A stretch of DNA of 51,717 bases from Elusimicrobiota bacterium (GTDB lineage: Bacteria; Elusimicrobiota; Elusimicrobia; UBA1565; UBA9628): positions 1 to 51,717 of the forward strand of contig DAIDHS010000019.1 in assembly GCA_027451985.1 (NCBI GenBank), written 5' to 3'. This document shows positions 42,747-50,867 of this stretch, piece by piece. A program made the position numbers and the translations under genes. Numbering within the stretch: position 1 is the first letter of the stretch; every line of letters begins with the position of its first letter. Under the pieces are notes generated by a model. That model worked only from the letters and a program-made list of their open reading frames with translations, made no database searches and had not been told where the DNA came from.

Positions 42747-43847
42747 TTAAGGCTTGATGCCATCGGCGGCGCGGAGATCCAGGGCGCTTTGGATGCGCCG
42801 GATGAGATCCGCAAGGCCGCGTCCTGAAACGGCCGAGACTAAGAGACGGTCGGGGTAGCGCCTCGCCAATTCCGATTCGCGCGCGGCGTCAAGCGCGTCC
42901 GCCTTGTTGAAGACACGAATGGCGGGAATCGCGCGCGCTCCCAATTCGGCCAGGGTCTCATCGACGGCCCGATCGTGCGCCTCCAGGTTCGCGGCGGTCG
43001 GGTCTGAAACGACGACGAGGCAATCGGCGGCGGCGGCCTCCTCCAGGGTCGCGCGGAACGCGGCGATGAGATCCGTGGGCAGGTTCTGGATGAAGCCTAC
43101 GGTGTCGGTCAGCACCGCGGGAGCGCCGCCGGGGAGGCGCACGCGCCGCGAGGTCGGATCCAGCGTGGCGAAGAGCCGATCATCGGCGTAGACCTGGGTC
43201 TTGCCGGTCATGGCGTTGAGCAAAGTTGATTTGCCGACGTTGGTGTAGCCCACCAGCGCGATTTGCGCCACCGGCACCGAGAGCCTTTTTTTGCGGCGCA
43301 CGGCGCGCTCCCGGCGGATGCGCTCCAGGTCCTTCTTTAAGTGTTCGATGCGGTACTGGACGTGGCGCCGCTCGTACTCGATTTTGCGCTCGCCTGGGCC
43401 GCGCGTGCCGATGCCGCCGACCTGCTGGGAAAATCCGCGCCACGATCCGGTCAGGCGGGGCAGGAGGTAGGACAACTGGGCGAGCTCGACCTGGATGCGT
43501 CCTTCGCTGGTGCGCGCGCGCCGCGCGAAGATGTCCAGAATGAGCCTGGTTCGATCGATGATCTTGGCCTTGATGACGGCTTCCAGATTTTTTTGCTGGG
43601 AGGCGGAAAGCTCCCGATCGAAAATCACGGTGCGCACGCCCGCTTTTTTTGCGGCTGCGGCGATTTCGGCCGCTTTGCCCGAGCCGATGAGCGTGGCGCT
43701 TTGGTAGCGTTCGATCGCCTGGAAGAATTTCCCGGCCACGCGCGCGCCCGCGGTCTGCGCCAAGCCTTCGAGTTCGGCGAAGCTCGCGAGACTTTCTTTC
43801 GTCCGGCCCTTGATCCCGACCCCGACCAAGAAAGCGTTTTCGCTCAT
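42747..43847 (-). CDS. hflX: GTPase HflX
   Basis: 366 residues from MSENAFLVGVGI. The N-terminal HflX domain (ATLIGSGKAAEIAAAAK, VIFDRELSASQQKNLEA, RARTSEGRIQVELAQLSYLLPRL, GIGTRGPGERKIEYERR) precedes a Ras-like G domain (GYTNVGKSTLLN, DTVGFIQNLP, NKAD). HflX splits stalled or heat-damaged ribosomes. Its ATG overlaps the miaA stop as ATGA (43844-43847). Note that no hfq lies between miaA and hflX. Confidence 0.95.
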   Translation of the reverse strand: MSENAFLVGVGIKGRTKESLASFAELEGLAQTAGARVAGKFFQAIERYQSATLIGSGKAAEIAAAAKKAGVRTVIFDRELSASQQKNLEAVIKAKIIDRTRLILDIFARRARTSEGRIQVELAQLSYLLPRLTGSWRGFSQQVGGIGTRGPGERKIEYERRHVQYRIEHLKKDLERIRRERAVRRKKRLSVPVAQIALVGYTNVGKSTLLNAMTGKTQVYADDRLFATLDPTSRRVRLPGGAPAVLTDTVGFIQNLPTDLIAAFRATLEEAAAADCLVVVSDPTAANLEAHDRAVDETLAELGARAIPAIRVFNKADALDAARESELARRYPDRLLVSAVSGRGLADLIRRIQSALDLRAADGIKP

Positions 43848-44863
43848 GAGACCGCGGGTTCGGATCGGGACGAGGCCAGGAAAGGACGCGCCCGTAAAAG
43901 CGCTTGGCGGGCCATCTCCTCGGCGCTTGCGCCGGCAATGGAGACGCAGTTTTCTTGATGCCGGAACCACGTGCGTTGGCGCTTGGCGTAAGCCGCGGTG
44001 CGTTTGATGAATAGCTCCAATCCTTCCTCTTGGGATATCTCGCCGCGCTCCGCGGCCAGGGCTTCACCGTAGCCGAGGCTTTGAAAGCCCGGCTCGGTCC
44101 CGTCGTAGCGCGCGGGCACCAAGTCGCGGATTTCGCGGAGAATGCCGGGCCACATGCCCAGGCAGCGTTCTTCGATCTGTCGCCGCAGCTCCTCAGCCGG
44201 CCAATCGATGCGCAGAAACAAAGGCTCCCAATGCCGCGCCGCATCCGCCGGTTTTCCCCACAATTCGGAAATGGGTTGCCCGGTAATTTCCAGCACTTCA
44301 AGCGCACGCACGAGGCGTTGGATGTTGTTGGCCGGGATTTTCGCGGCGGCGGCGGGGTCGCGCTCGGCTAGGCGGGCATGCAGAAAGGCGCGGCCTTTGT
44401 CCCGCGCGAGATCCTCCAGGCGCCGGCGCACGGCCGCGTCTCCTCGCGGCAGAGGCGAAAGGCCGCCGAAGAACGCCTTAACGTAGAGTCCGGTGCCGCC
44501 GGCAAGGATCGGAAGCTTGCGGCGGCGCAGAATGTCTTGCGCGGTTTCGCGCGCCGCATCGGCGAAACGGCCCGCGTCGAAGGATTCGGAGGGCTCCGCG
44601 ATGTCGATGAGATGGTAGGGAACGCCTTTGGCACGGCCGGAATTATCCCGTTCCGGCTTGGCCGTACCGGCGTCGAGGCGCCGGTAGATTTGGCGCGAAT
44701 CCGCGGAGATGATTTCGCCGTTTAATTGCCGGGCCAAGGCCAGGGCCAATTCGGTCTTGCCGGACGCCGTCGGGCCGACGACGCAGATGATTTTAGCGGC
44801 GGCGCTTATTTTTTCCAATACGCCGCTTTTTGGGGTTTGGCGCAGAGGTGGTGGAATCGGCAA
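43844..44863 (-). CDS. miaA: tRNA dimethylallyltransferase
   Basis: 339 residues as the longest frame. P-loop CVVGPTASGKTELALALA, SADSRQIYRRLDAGTAKP, LPILAGGTGLYVKAFFGGL and the C-terminal TAAYAKRQRTWFRHQE are diagnostic. It adds an isopentenyl group to A37 of tRNAs; MiaB then methylthiolates it, and miaB is two genes upstream. Start uncertain: the ATG at 44863 overlaps the PilZ gene by 58 nt, while TTG 44818 would overlap by 13. Confidence 0.95.
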   Translation of the reverse strand: MPIPPPLRQTPKSGVLEKISAAAKIICVVGPTASGKTELALALARQLNGEIISADSRQIYRRLDAGTAKPERDNSGRAKGVPYHLIDIAEPSESFDAGRFADAARETAQDILRRRKLPILAGGTGLYVKAFFGGLSPLPRGDAAVRRRLEDLARDKGRAFLHARLAERDPAAAAKIPANNIQRLVRALEVLEITGQPISELWGKPADAARHWEPLFLRIDWPAEELRRQIEERCLGMWPGILREIRDLVPARYDGTEPGFQSLGYGEALAAERGEISQEEGLELFIKRTAAYAKRQRTWFRHQENCVSIAGASAEEMARQALLRARPFLASSRSEPAVS

Positions 44864-45264
44864 TCGCGCACGCAGACTTCGGGAAGCTTCAGGGCGATGC
44901 GGATGTCGCAGTCCTGGTTGTCCAGCGCCATGCTGTCGATGAGAGCTTTGTGCTTCTTGTCGATTTTCGTAAACGAAATGCCGACCTTGTAGGTCTGTCC
45001 CTTCTCGATGACCCGGGCGACCTTGCCTTCGACCGATACGGATTTAAGGCCGGGAAGGGAAAGGATCATCTCAATTTTTTTCGAGTGAGGCGGCTCGATG
45101 AAGGTCACCAGGGAAAGCCCGCCGGCGGAGAGATCGGTCAGTACGGCCGGTTGAGAGACTTTGTCCCGGGAATCCAAACGCAGGGTGATGGGGCCGACGA
45201 ATCCGCCGACCGGAAACCGGGCGTAGCGCCGCTTGTCCGCGGAATCAGTCCGTTTTTCTTTCAT
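44806..45264 (-). CDS. PilZ-domain protein with a Cys-rich tail
   Basis: 152 residues from MKEKRTDSADKRRYARFPVGG. The c-di-GMP motifs RRYAR (RxxxR, about residues 12-16) and DLSAGGLSL (D/NxSxxG, about 43-51) are intact, so it probably binds cyclic di-GMP. The last ~35 residues hold four Cys and a His pair (CDIRIALKLPEVCVRDCRFHHLC), an unusual addition that could bind metal. The ATG overlaps the miaB stop (ATGA, 45261-45264). Confidence 0.85.
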   Translation of the reverse strand: MKEKRTDSADKRRYARFPVGGFVGPITLRLDSRDKVSQPAVLTDLSAGGLSLVTFIEPPHSKKIEMILSLPGLKSVSVEGKVARVIEKGQTYKVGISFTKIDKKHKALIDSMALDNQDCDIRIALKLPEVCVRDCRFHHLCAKPQKAAYWKK

Positions 45265-46541
45265 GCTATTTCCCCCAGCAAAGTTCTCTTGGTCGCTCCA
45301 GTGACGGCCAAGGAAACGGCTTCTCCCGGCCGCGTGACGCCGGCCCATTTCGCATTGAAGCCCTGCCGGGTTCGGCCGAAGCCGGGCTCCTCGCAGAGGA
45401 CCTCAACGGTTCTTCCAATATGCGCGTTCAAAGCTTTGCTCGTCAATTCGTCCATGAGCCGGTTGAGCCGGCCGAGCCTGTCTTCCTTGACCTCCCGGGA
45501 AACATCGTCCGGCCAGGAGGCGCTTCGGGTGCCCTCCCGCGGCGAATACTTGAAGCAGTAGGCCCAGGCCGGACGGACCTCCTTGAGAAAATCCAAAGTC
45601 TCCTGGAAATCGTCCTCGGTCTCGGTAGGGAATCCTACTATAATGTCGGTGGAAATCACAATGCCAGGCACGGCCGAGCGCGCGGCGCGGACTTTGTCGA
45701 GATAGGCCGCCGGCGTGTAATTGCGGCGCATGAGCTTGAGCACGCGCGCCGAGGCGGACTGGAGCGGAAGGTGAAGATGCTCGCAGACCGCGCGGCATTC
45801 GGCCATCGCGGAGAGCATTCTTTCGTCCACGTAGTAGGGGTGCGGGCTCATGAAGCGCAGTCGCTCAAGGCCGGGCGTTTGATCCATCAGCCGCAGCAGA
45901 TCGCCGAAACCGACTTTTCCGCCGTCGTGCTCCGACTCATAGCTGTTGACGGTCTGGCCGAGCAGCATGATTTCTTTGGCTCCCGCGGCGACCTTGGCGC
46001 GGGCTTCGTTGAGAATGTCTTCAACGGGCCGGTAGAGCTCCCGCCCCCGCACCGAGGGGACGATGCAGTAGGAGCAGGAATAGTTGCAGCCGCGCATGAT
46101 GGTCAGATAGGCCGAAACGGGCGAGGCTTCGGTCGGCGCGGCTTCCGGCGCGAAGCTTTCCCGCTGTTCGCGAAGGGCGTCAAAGCGGGCGTCGAGGGCC
46201 TCCCGCACGAGCTCAGGGAAGCGCGCGATGGATTTGGCCCCGACCACTAGGTCCACGTAGGGGAATTTGCGTCGGATGGAGTCCCCCGCGCGCTCGGCAG
46301 CGCAGCCGCTGACGATGAGCACTCGGTTGGGATCGGCCGCTTTCCAGGGCTTGAGAGACCCGATCAGGGAAATCGCGCGGTCCTCGGCGTGCTGCCGGAC
46401 GGTGCAGGTGGAGATGAGGATGGCGTCGGCTTCGTCCGGGCTTTCGGCGCGCGAGAAACCGCGCGAGGCCAGCGGCGCGGACATTTCCTCCGCGTCGGCT
46501 TCGGACATCTGGCACCCGAGAGCGATGGTGTGAAGCTTCAT
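45261..46541 (-). CDS. miaB: tRNA-2-methylthio-N6-dimethylallyladenosine synthase
   Basis: About 426 residues. Radical SAM methylthiotransferase: N-terminal MTTase Cys residues in LGCQMSEAD, TCTVRQHA and VSGCAAER; radical SAM cluster RGCNYSCSYCIVPSVRG; C-terminal TRAM domain (RTVEVLCEEPGF). CQMSEAD replaces the commoner CQMNxxD. Start set at ATG 46541 because a TATAAT (46571-46576) sits too close to the upstream ATG 46568. First gene of miaB-pilZ-miaA-hflX. Confidence 0.93.
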   Translation of the reverse strand: MKLHTIALGCQMSEADAEEMSAPLASRGFSRAESPDEADAILISTCTVRQHAEDRAISLIGSLKPWKAADPNRVLIVSGCAAERAGDSIRRKFPYVDLVVGAKSIARFPELVREALDARFDALREQRESFAPEAAPTEASPVSAYLTIMRGCNYSCSYCIVPSVRGRELYRPVEDILNEARAKVAAGAKEIMLLGQTVNSYESEHDGGKVGFGDLLRLMDQTPGLERLRFMSPHPYYVDERMLSAMAECRAVCEHLHLPLQSASARVLKLMRRNYTPAAYLDKVRAARSAVPGIVISTDIIVGFPTETEDDFQETLDFLKEVRPAWAYCFKYSPREGTRSASWPDDVSREVKEDRLGRLNRLMDELTSKALNAHIGRTVEVLCEEPGFGRTRQGFNAKWAGVTRPGEAVSLAVTGATKRTLLGEIA

Positions 46542-46570
46542 GGGCCGGATTTCGGCGGGCTGATCCATCG

Positions 46571-46576
46571 ATTATA
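46571..46576 (-). promoter_or_regulatory. Extended -10 box upstream of miaB
   Basis: TGATATAAT on the minus strand: TATAAT with a TG extension. The expected transcript start is near 46564, giving a leader of about 22 nt before ATG 46541. It overlaps the stop codon of the transporter gene. Confidence 0.55.
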
Positions 46577-47894
46577 TCATACCCATCCGGCTTTCCAGGG
46601 AGAGGATGGCCAGCGCCGCAATGAGGGTGGCGGCGGTCACCAGTGCTCCCACGCGTACAAAACGCCAAAAGCCGATGGCGGCTTTCTCTCCGGCTTGCTC
46701 CAGAACGATGAGATTGGCCATGGATCCGATGGGAGTGAGGTTCCCGGCCAGGGTACTCGACGCCGCGACCGTCAGCCAGAGCATACGGTTGTGGCCGGCC
46801 GCTTCGATGACGGGATGAGCCAGGATGACCGCGGGGACGTTGCTGACCAAATTGGAGAGCACGAGCATGGCTCCCCCCGCCGCTGCCAGGCGCGATCCGG
46901 CGGAGCCTTTGAGCGCGGGGGCGACCAATCGCAGAAGGACGGCGGTGGCGCCGGAGGCTTCGAAGCCTTGAATGAGGATGAAGAGCGAGGCGAAAAACAA
47001 GAGCAGTTCCCAGTCCACCTGGGCGTGGATTTCCGCCGTTTTGACGCGTCCTATGACGAGAATTAGGGCGGCGACGGCCGCCGCGGCGAGCGGGAAAGAA
47101 AAGCCGGCGGCCCATAAGCCGGCCAAAACGGCGGCCGCGAGCGCGCATTTGACCAGTAGGGTCTTGTCCAAGGGGGCCTTGATTTTCCCCGCCGCCCGGG
47201 AGAGATCGGGATGGCCGAAAAGACTCTTGCGGAACATGAGGGCCAGGGTCAAGGCGTCCAGGGAAAGCCCGACGAGCGAAATCGGCGCCATACGGACGAG
47301 GAAGTCGAAGAAGGAAAAATGCGCGGTAATGCCGATAAAGGCGTTCTGCGGGTTTCCCGTCACGGACATGACGGAGCCGATATTGGCGGCGGTGACCAGG
47401 GCGGTCAGGTAAGGAATGGGAGGCAGGTCCAGTCGCTCGGTGATTTCCAGGACGACGGGCGCGAACACGAGGCAGATGGTGTCGTTGACGAAGAAGGCGG
47501 ACAGGAGGCCCGAGGTGAAGACAAGGAACACCAGAAGCTCGACGCGCGTGCGCGCCAGCGCCGCCGTGCGCGAGGCGACCCATTCGAAGAAACCGGAAAT
47601 TTGGAAGTGCGCGACCAGAATCATGATGCCCAAAAGGAACAAGATGGTGTTCCAATCCACGCACAGGTAGGCCTGGTCCAGGCTGACGGCTCCCAAGAGC
47701 ACCATAGCCACTGCGCCGCAGAAGGCGGCGGCCGCTCTGTTGATGTGGGTGCCCACGCCGTTTTCCACCGCGATGAGCACGTAGGCGCAGGCAAAAACGG
47801 CGATGAAGACCCAGCGCAGGTGGACGGCCGTCAAGGCGTGGGTCAAGTTTTTCGGCAATCCCGGCACAGCCCGAAAATCTCGTGCCGATGCCAT
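46572..47894 (-). CDS. ArsB/NhaD-type (ion transporter superfamily) permease
   Basis: 440 residues with 11-12 membrane segments. Two repeated ion-transporter signatures stand out: FFVNDTICLVFAP followed by NIGSVMSVTGNPQN in the first half, and NLVSNVPAVILAHP followed by STLAGNLTPIGSMANLIV in the second. This is the ArsB/NhaD arrangement. Substrate (arsenite, Na+/H+ or dicarboxylate) cannot be decided. The start overlaps the end of the fur-family gene by about 50 nt, so both are probably co-transcribed. Confidence 0.82.
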   Translation of the reverse strand: MASARDFRAVPGLPKNLTHALTAVHLRWVFIAVFACAYVLIAVENGVGTHINRAAAAFCGAVAMVLLGAVSLDQAYLCVDWNTILFLLGIMILVAHFQISGFFEWVASRTAALARTRVELLVFLVFTSGLLSAFFVNDTICLVFAPVVLEITERLDLPPIPYLTALVTAANIGSVMSVTGNPQNAFIGITAHFSFFDFLVRMAPISLVGLSLDALTLALMFRKSLFGHPDLSRAAGKIKAPLDKTLLVKCALAAAVLAGLWAAGFSFPLAAAAVAALILVIGRVKTAEIHAQVDWELLLFFASLFILIQGFEASGATAVLLRLVAPALKGSAGSRLAAAGGAMLVLSNLVSNVPAVILAHPVIEAAGHNRMLWLTVAASSTLAGNLTPIGSMANLIVLEQAGEKAAIGFWRFVRVGALVTAATLIAALAILSLESRMGMI

Positions 47895-48319
47895 TGCGGG
47901 GCGAAGCCGAATTTGCGGCAGGTGTCTTCCTGGATTTTCTCGAGCTTGGGCCAGCGCATCTCCTGGATGCGTCCGCAGGAGATGCAGATGAGGTGGTCAT
48001 GATGCGGGCGCTCGAGATTGACTTCGAAGCGGCGCCGGCCCGATTCATCCGAAACGTGGTTGACTAGGCCGCATTCCTCGAGCATCTTGAGCGTGCGAAA
48101 GACCGTCGCGCGGCCCAGGCCGTGCGGGCGCATGGCCTGGGAGATGTCTTCTTGCCCGAGGTGCCGGTCGCTGTTAAGCATGAAATCGAGGATGCGCCGG
48201 CGCTGCGAGGTCAGACGCAGGCCGCTCTGAGCCAAGTGCTTGCGGAAAACTTCGTAAACCCGCTCCGCGTAGCCGCCTTGCGCGTTGGTTTTGGACGGCC
48301 GGTAGTCTAGTTCCTTCAC
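47843..48319 (-). CDS. Fur-family metalloregulator
   Basis: About 158 residues starting at GTG 48319 (a TTG ten codons upstream is also open). N-terminal winged helix (LTSQRRRILDFMLNSDRHLGQEDI, ATVFRTLKMLEECGLVNHV), hinge, and a dimerisation domain with RPHHDHLICISCG and a terminal CRDC that together bind zinc. TAAAAT ends 7 nt before the GTG. It could be Fur, Zur or PerR. It likely controls its own unit with the transporter. Confidence 0.88.
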   Translation of the reverse strand: MKELDYRPSKTNAQGGYAERVYEVFRKHLAQSGLRLTSQRRRILDFMLNSDRHLGQEDISQAMRPHGLGRATVFRTLKMLEECGLVNHVSDESGRRRFEVNLERPHHDHLICISCGRIQEMRWPKLEKIQEDTCRKFGFAPQWHRHEIFGLCRDCRKT

Positions 48320-48326
48320 GCCGGTA

Positions 48327-48332
48327 ATTTTA
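48327..48332 (-). promoter_or_regulatory. -10-like element upstream of the fur-family gene
   Basis: TAAAAT ends 7 nt before GTG 48319, which supports that start and a leaderless mRNA. No convincing Fur box was seen. Confidence 0.35.
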
Positions 48333-48367
48333 CTATTTCCGGGCCGCAAGGAAGCGGCGGTTTGGGT

Positions 48368-48613
48368 TCAACCGAGTTTCGCGTGCGTTCCGTCGCAGTA
48401 AGGTTTTTTCGATGAGTGCTTGCAGCCGCACCAAGCGACGGTCTTCGCTTCGTTAATCTCCACGCGGATGGGCGTCATCCCGGTGTTGAGCCGCGAGTGG
48501 GATCCGTCGCAGTAGGGCTGGTTCTGGGAATGTCCGCAGGCGCACCAGAATTTGACGCCGGGTTCTTCCTTTTTGACGTAAGGCGCTTTTTGGGCGATTT
48601 TAGGTTCGGGCAT
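48368..48613 (-). CDS. Double CDGSH iron-sulfur protein
   Basis: 81 residues from MPEPKIAQK after a GGAGGA ribosome-binding site. Two CDGSH motifs follow one another: CACGHSQNQPYCDGSH and CGCKHSSKKPYCDGTH, each of which ligates a 2Fe-2S cluster through three Cys and one His. A tandem small CDGSH protein of the bacterial mitoNEET-like type; likely a redox or Fe-S sensor. Lies between aspA and fur-family genes on the same strand. Confidence 0.93.
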   Translation of the reverse strand: MPEPKIAQKAPYVKKEEPGVKFWCACGHSQNQPYCDGSHSRLNTGMTPIRVEINEAKTVAWCGCKHSSKKPYCDGTHAKLG

Positions 48614-48654
48614 TGAATCCTCCGTTTGTTGTGTCTTTATCAACTGTTTTCGTT

Positions 48655-50064
48655 CTACCGGTCGTTTCCATCTAGGGCGCCGGTGACGGCCTTGGGATCG
48701 AATAAATCTTCCAGTTCCTTCTTCGATAGGATTTTCTTTTCCAGGACTACGGCTCCAACGGTCGTCTTGCGCTTGACCGCTTCCTTGAAGACCTCGGCCG
48801 CCTTCGCGTAGCCGATTTTAGGATTGAGGAGCGTGGCCAAAGACGGGCTTTGCTCGAAGTATGAGCTGCATTTTCCGGCGTCCGCCGAGATGCCGCGCAC
48901 GCAGCGCTGATCTACCACGGGCAGGTAGTTGACGAGCAGCCGGATGGAATCGAGCAGATCGTAGGCGACCAGGGGCGTCATGACGTTCAAGTCCATCTGG
49001 CCCGCCTGGGCGCAGAGCCCCACGGCCAAGTCCCGGCCCACGATCTGGAACGAAATCATGTTGAGGCACTCAATCATCGAGGGATTGATCTTGCCGGGCA
49101 TTATGGAGGACCCGGGCTGCACTGCCGGCAAAGTGATTTCGGCAAAACCCGTGATGGGTCCCGAACACATGAGGCGCAGGTCGTTGGAGATGCGGATAAG
49201 CTCCAGGGCCAACTCCTTCAAGGCGCTGGAAACCGCCGCCAGAGGCTGGTGGCTCTGCAGAGCCATGCGCGGATCGCGCGCGACTTTGAGCGGGAGATTC
49301 GTGATTTGTCCTAGGTGCTTGACCGCCTTTTCCCGGAATCCCGGCGCGCTGTTGATGCCCGTACCCGCGGCGTTTCCCCCCAGCGCCACATGGTGCAGAA
49401 GCTCCGAACGGCGCGCGATTTCCTCACGGCAAGCCGAGAGCGCTTGGGCGTAGGCCGCGAACTCCTGGCCCAGGGTGATGGGCACGGCGTCCTGCAGGTG
49501 CGTGCGCGCCGACTTGATGACGCCAGCGAATTCCTCGGCTTTTTGACCGAAGGTTTGGGCCAGCGAATCCAAGACCGGCAGGAGCTTGCGGGTCTCCATA
49601 AGCACGGCGACGTAAGTCGCGGTCGGGAAGGTGTCGTTGGTCGACTGGGCCATGTTGACGTGGTCATTGGGATGGACGAGTTTGTACTCGCCTTTTGCGC
49701 CTCCTAGGATTTCCGCGGCGCGGTTGGCGACGACCTCGTTTGTGTTCATGTTGAAGGAGGTTCCGGCGCCGGCTTGGTAGACGTCGATGATGAATTCCGC
49801 GTCCCACCGGCCGTCCAACACCTCGTTGCATGCCTTCACGACGGCCTCGGCTTTGTCCTTGGCCAGCGCCCCCAATTCGCCGTTAGCCATGGCGCAGGCC
49901 TTCTTAATGGAAGCGTAGGCGCGGATGAGGGACGGGTGAGCCCTTAAGCCGGAGACAGGAAAGTTTTCCGACGCCCGAAGGGTTTGGATGCCGTAGTACG
50001 CCTGGGCCGGCACCTTTTTTTCTCCCAGGGAGTCCTTCTCAACGCGGGTTTCCTGTTTTGCCAT
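48655..50064 (-). CDS. aspA: Aspartate ammonia-lyase
   Basis: 469 residues from MAKQETRVEKDSLGEKKVPAQAYYGIQT. Fumarase/aspartase superfamily features: TNEVVANRAAEILGG, HPNDHVNMAQSTND, ALGGNAAGTGIN and the signature GSSIMPGKINPSM. Length and N-terminus fit aspartase rather than FumC, but the two families are close. It converts aspartate to fumarate and ammonia. Confidence 0.88.
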   Translation of the reverse strand: MAKQETRVEKDSLGEKKVPAQAYYGIQTLRASENFPVSGLRAHPSLIRAYASIKKACAMANGELGALAKDKAEAVVKACNEVLDGRWDAEFIIDVYQAGAGTSFNMNTNEVVANRAAEILGGAKGEYKLVHPNDHVNMAQSTNDTFPTATYVAVLMETRKLLPVLDSLAQTFGQKAEEFAGVIKSARTHLQDAVPITLGQEFAAYAQALSACREEIARRSELLHHVALGGNAAGTGINSAPGFREKAVKHLGQITNLPLKVARDPRMALQSHQPLAAVSSALKELALELIRISNDLRLMCSGPITGFAEITLPAVQPGSSIMPGKINPSMIECLNMISFQIVGRDLAVGLCAQAGQMDLNVMTPLVAYDLLDSIRLLVNYLPVVDQRCVRGISADAGKCSSYFEQSPSLATLLNPKIGYAKAAEVFKEAVKRKTTVGAVVLEKKILSKKELEDLFDPKAVTGALDGNDR

Positions 50065-50102
50065 CGGAGCATGACCTCTTGTGAGCGGAGATTTTTTGGT
50101 CT

Positions 50103-50867
50103 TCACACGCCTTCCACCGAGTCGGACTTGATCCATCCCTGGACGCCTTCCTTCAGCACGCCGATTTCAAGCCAGCTGCCCTGCGGGGCCAGGATTTCCA
50201 CCCGTCGGCCTTCTGGAGCTGTGAAAATCACGTTGAATCCGCTCCCGGGTCCGCTGCGGATTTCAGCCGATGGGCTTACGATGATTCCGAGGCGCGTGGG
50301 CCCAAGGCTTTTCCGCACTAAAAACCAGCCTCCCCAGAAAATCCAAAGCGCCAGGGCGGCGCCGGTCCAAGGCGTGAGCTTAGCCCGGGTCTTGGGCATC
50401 AGAACCCATAATCCGCAGAGGAAGAGCGCCAGCCAGCACAGCGCCCACTGCAGGCCGGCAAGCTCCGGCAGACTGAACCAATAGAAAATGTCGAAAAGGA
50501 CCGGCGGCACTCCGGGAGGAACCAGGGTTTCTCCGGCTTTCTTGAGCGCGAAATTAAGGTTGTAGCGGATGTTGGAATTGCGCGGATCGAGATCGAAGGC
50601 CTTCTGATACGCCGCGATCGCCGGTCCGAGCTTTCCCTCTTTGAATAAGGAGTCGCCGAGATTGTAGAGGTAGGCGGAGTTGCGAGGATCTTGAGCGGAA
50701 AGCAGGGAGTAGACCGATGCCGCCGCTGCGTAGTCTCCCGCATCATATTCTTTCTGCGCCTGCGCGAACTCCGAGGGCGGCGCAAACGCCGCGACGCGCG
50801 CGGGCAGCCACGCGGCCGCCGTCATGAGCGCAAAGACCGCGCCGCATCTTTTCATCCAAGGCTTCAC
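50103..50867 (-). CDS. batE: BatE-like TPR and SH3 protein
   Basis: 254 residues: signal peptide (about 1-27), TPR repeats (EFAQAQKEYDAGDYAAAASVYSLL, AYLYNLGDSLFKEGKLGPAIAAYQKAFDL), two membrane segments (about 135-190) and a C-terminal bacterial SH3 domain (SPSAEIRSGPGSGFNVIFTAPEGRRVEIL). This is the BatE layout of Bat (aerotolerance) operons. Start overlaps the batD stop as ATGA (50864-50867). Confidence 0.82.
   Translation of the reverse strand: MKPWMKRCGAVFALMTAAAWLPARVAAFAPPSEFAQAQKEYDAGDYAAAASVYSLLSAQDPRNSAYLYNLGDSLFKEGKLGPAIAAYQKAFDLDPRNSNIRYNLNFALKKAGETLVPPGVPPVLFDIFYWFSLPELAGLQWALCWLALFLCGLWVLMPKTRAKLTPWTGAALALWIFWGGWFLVRKSLGPTRLGIIVSPSAEIRSGPGSGFNVIFTAPEGRRVEILAPQGSWLEIGVLKEGVQGWIKSDSVEGV

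Noticed and set aside
46213-48048. Long minus-strand frame across miaB, the transporter and fur
   Set aside because: It runs in another frame over three recognised genes, and the translation is Arg/His-rich low-complexity sequence.
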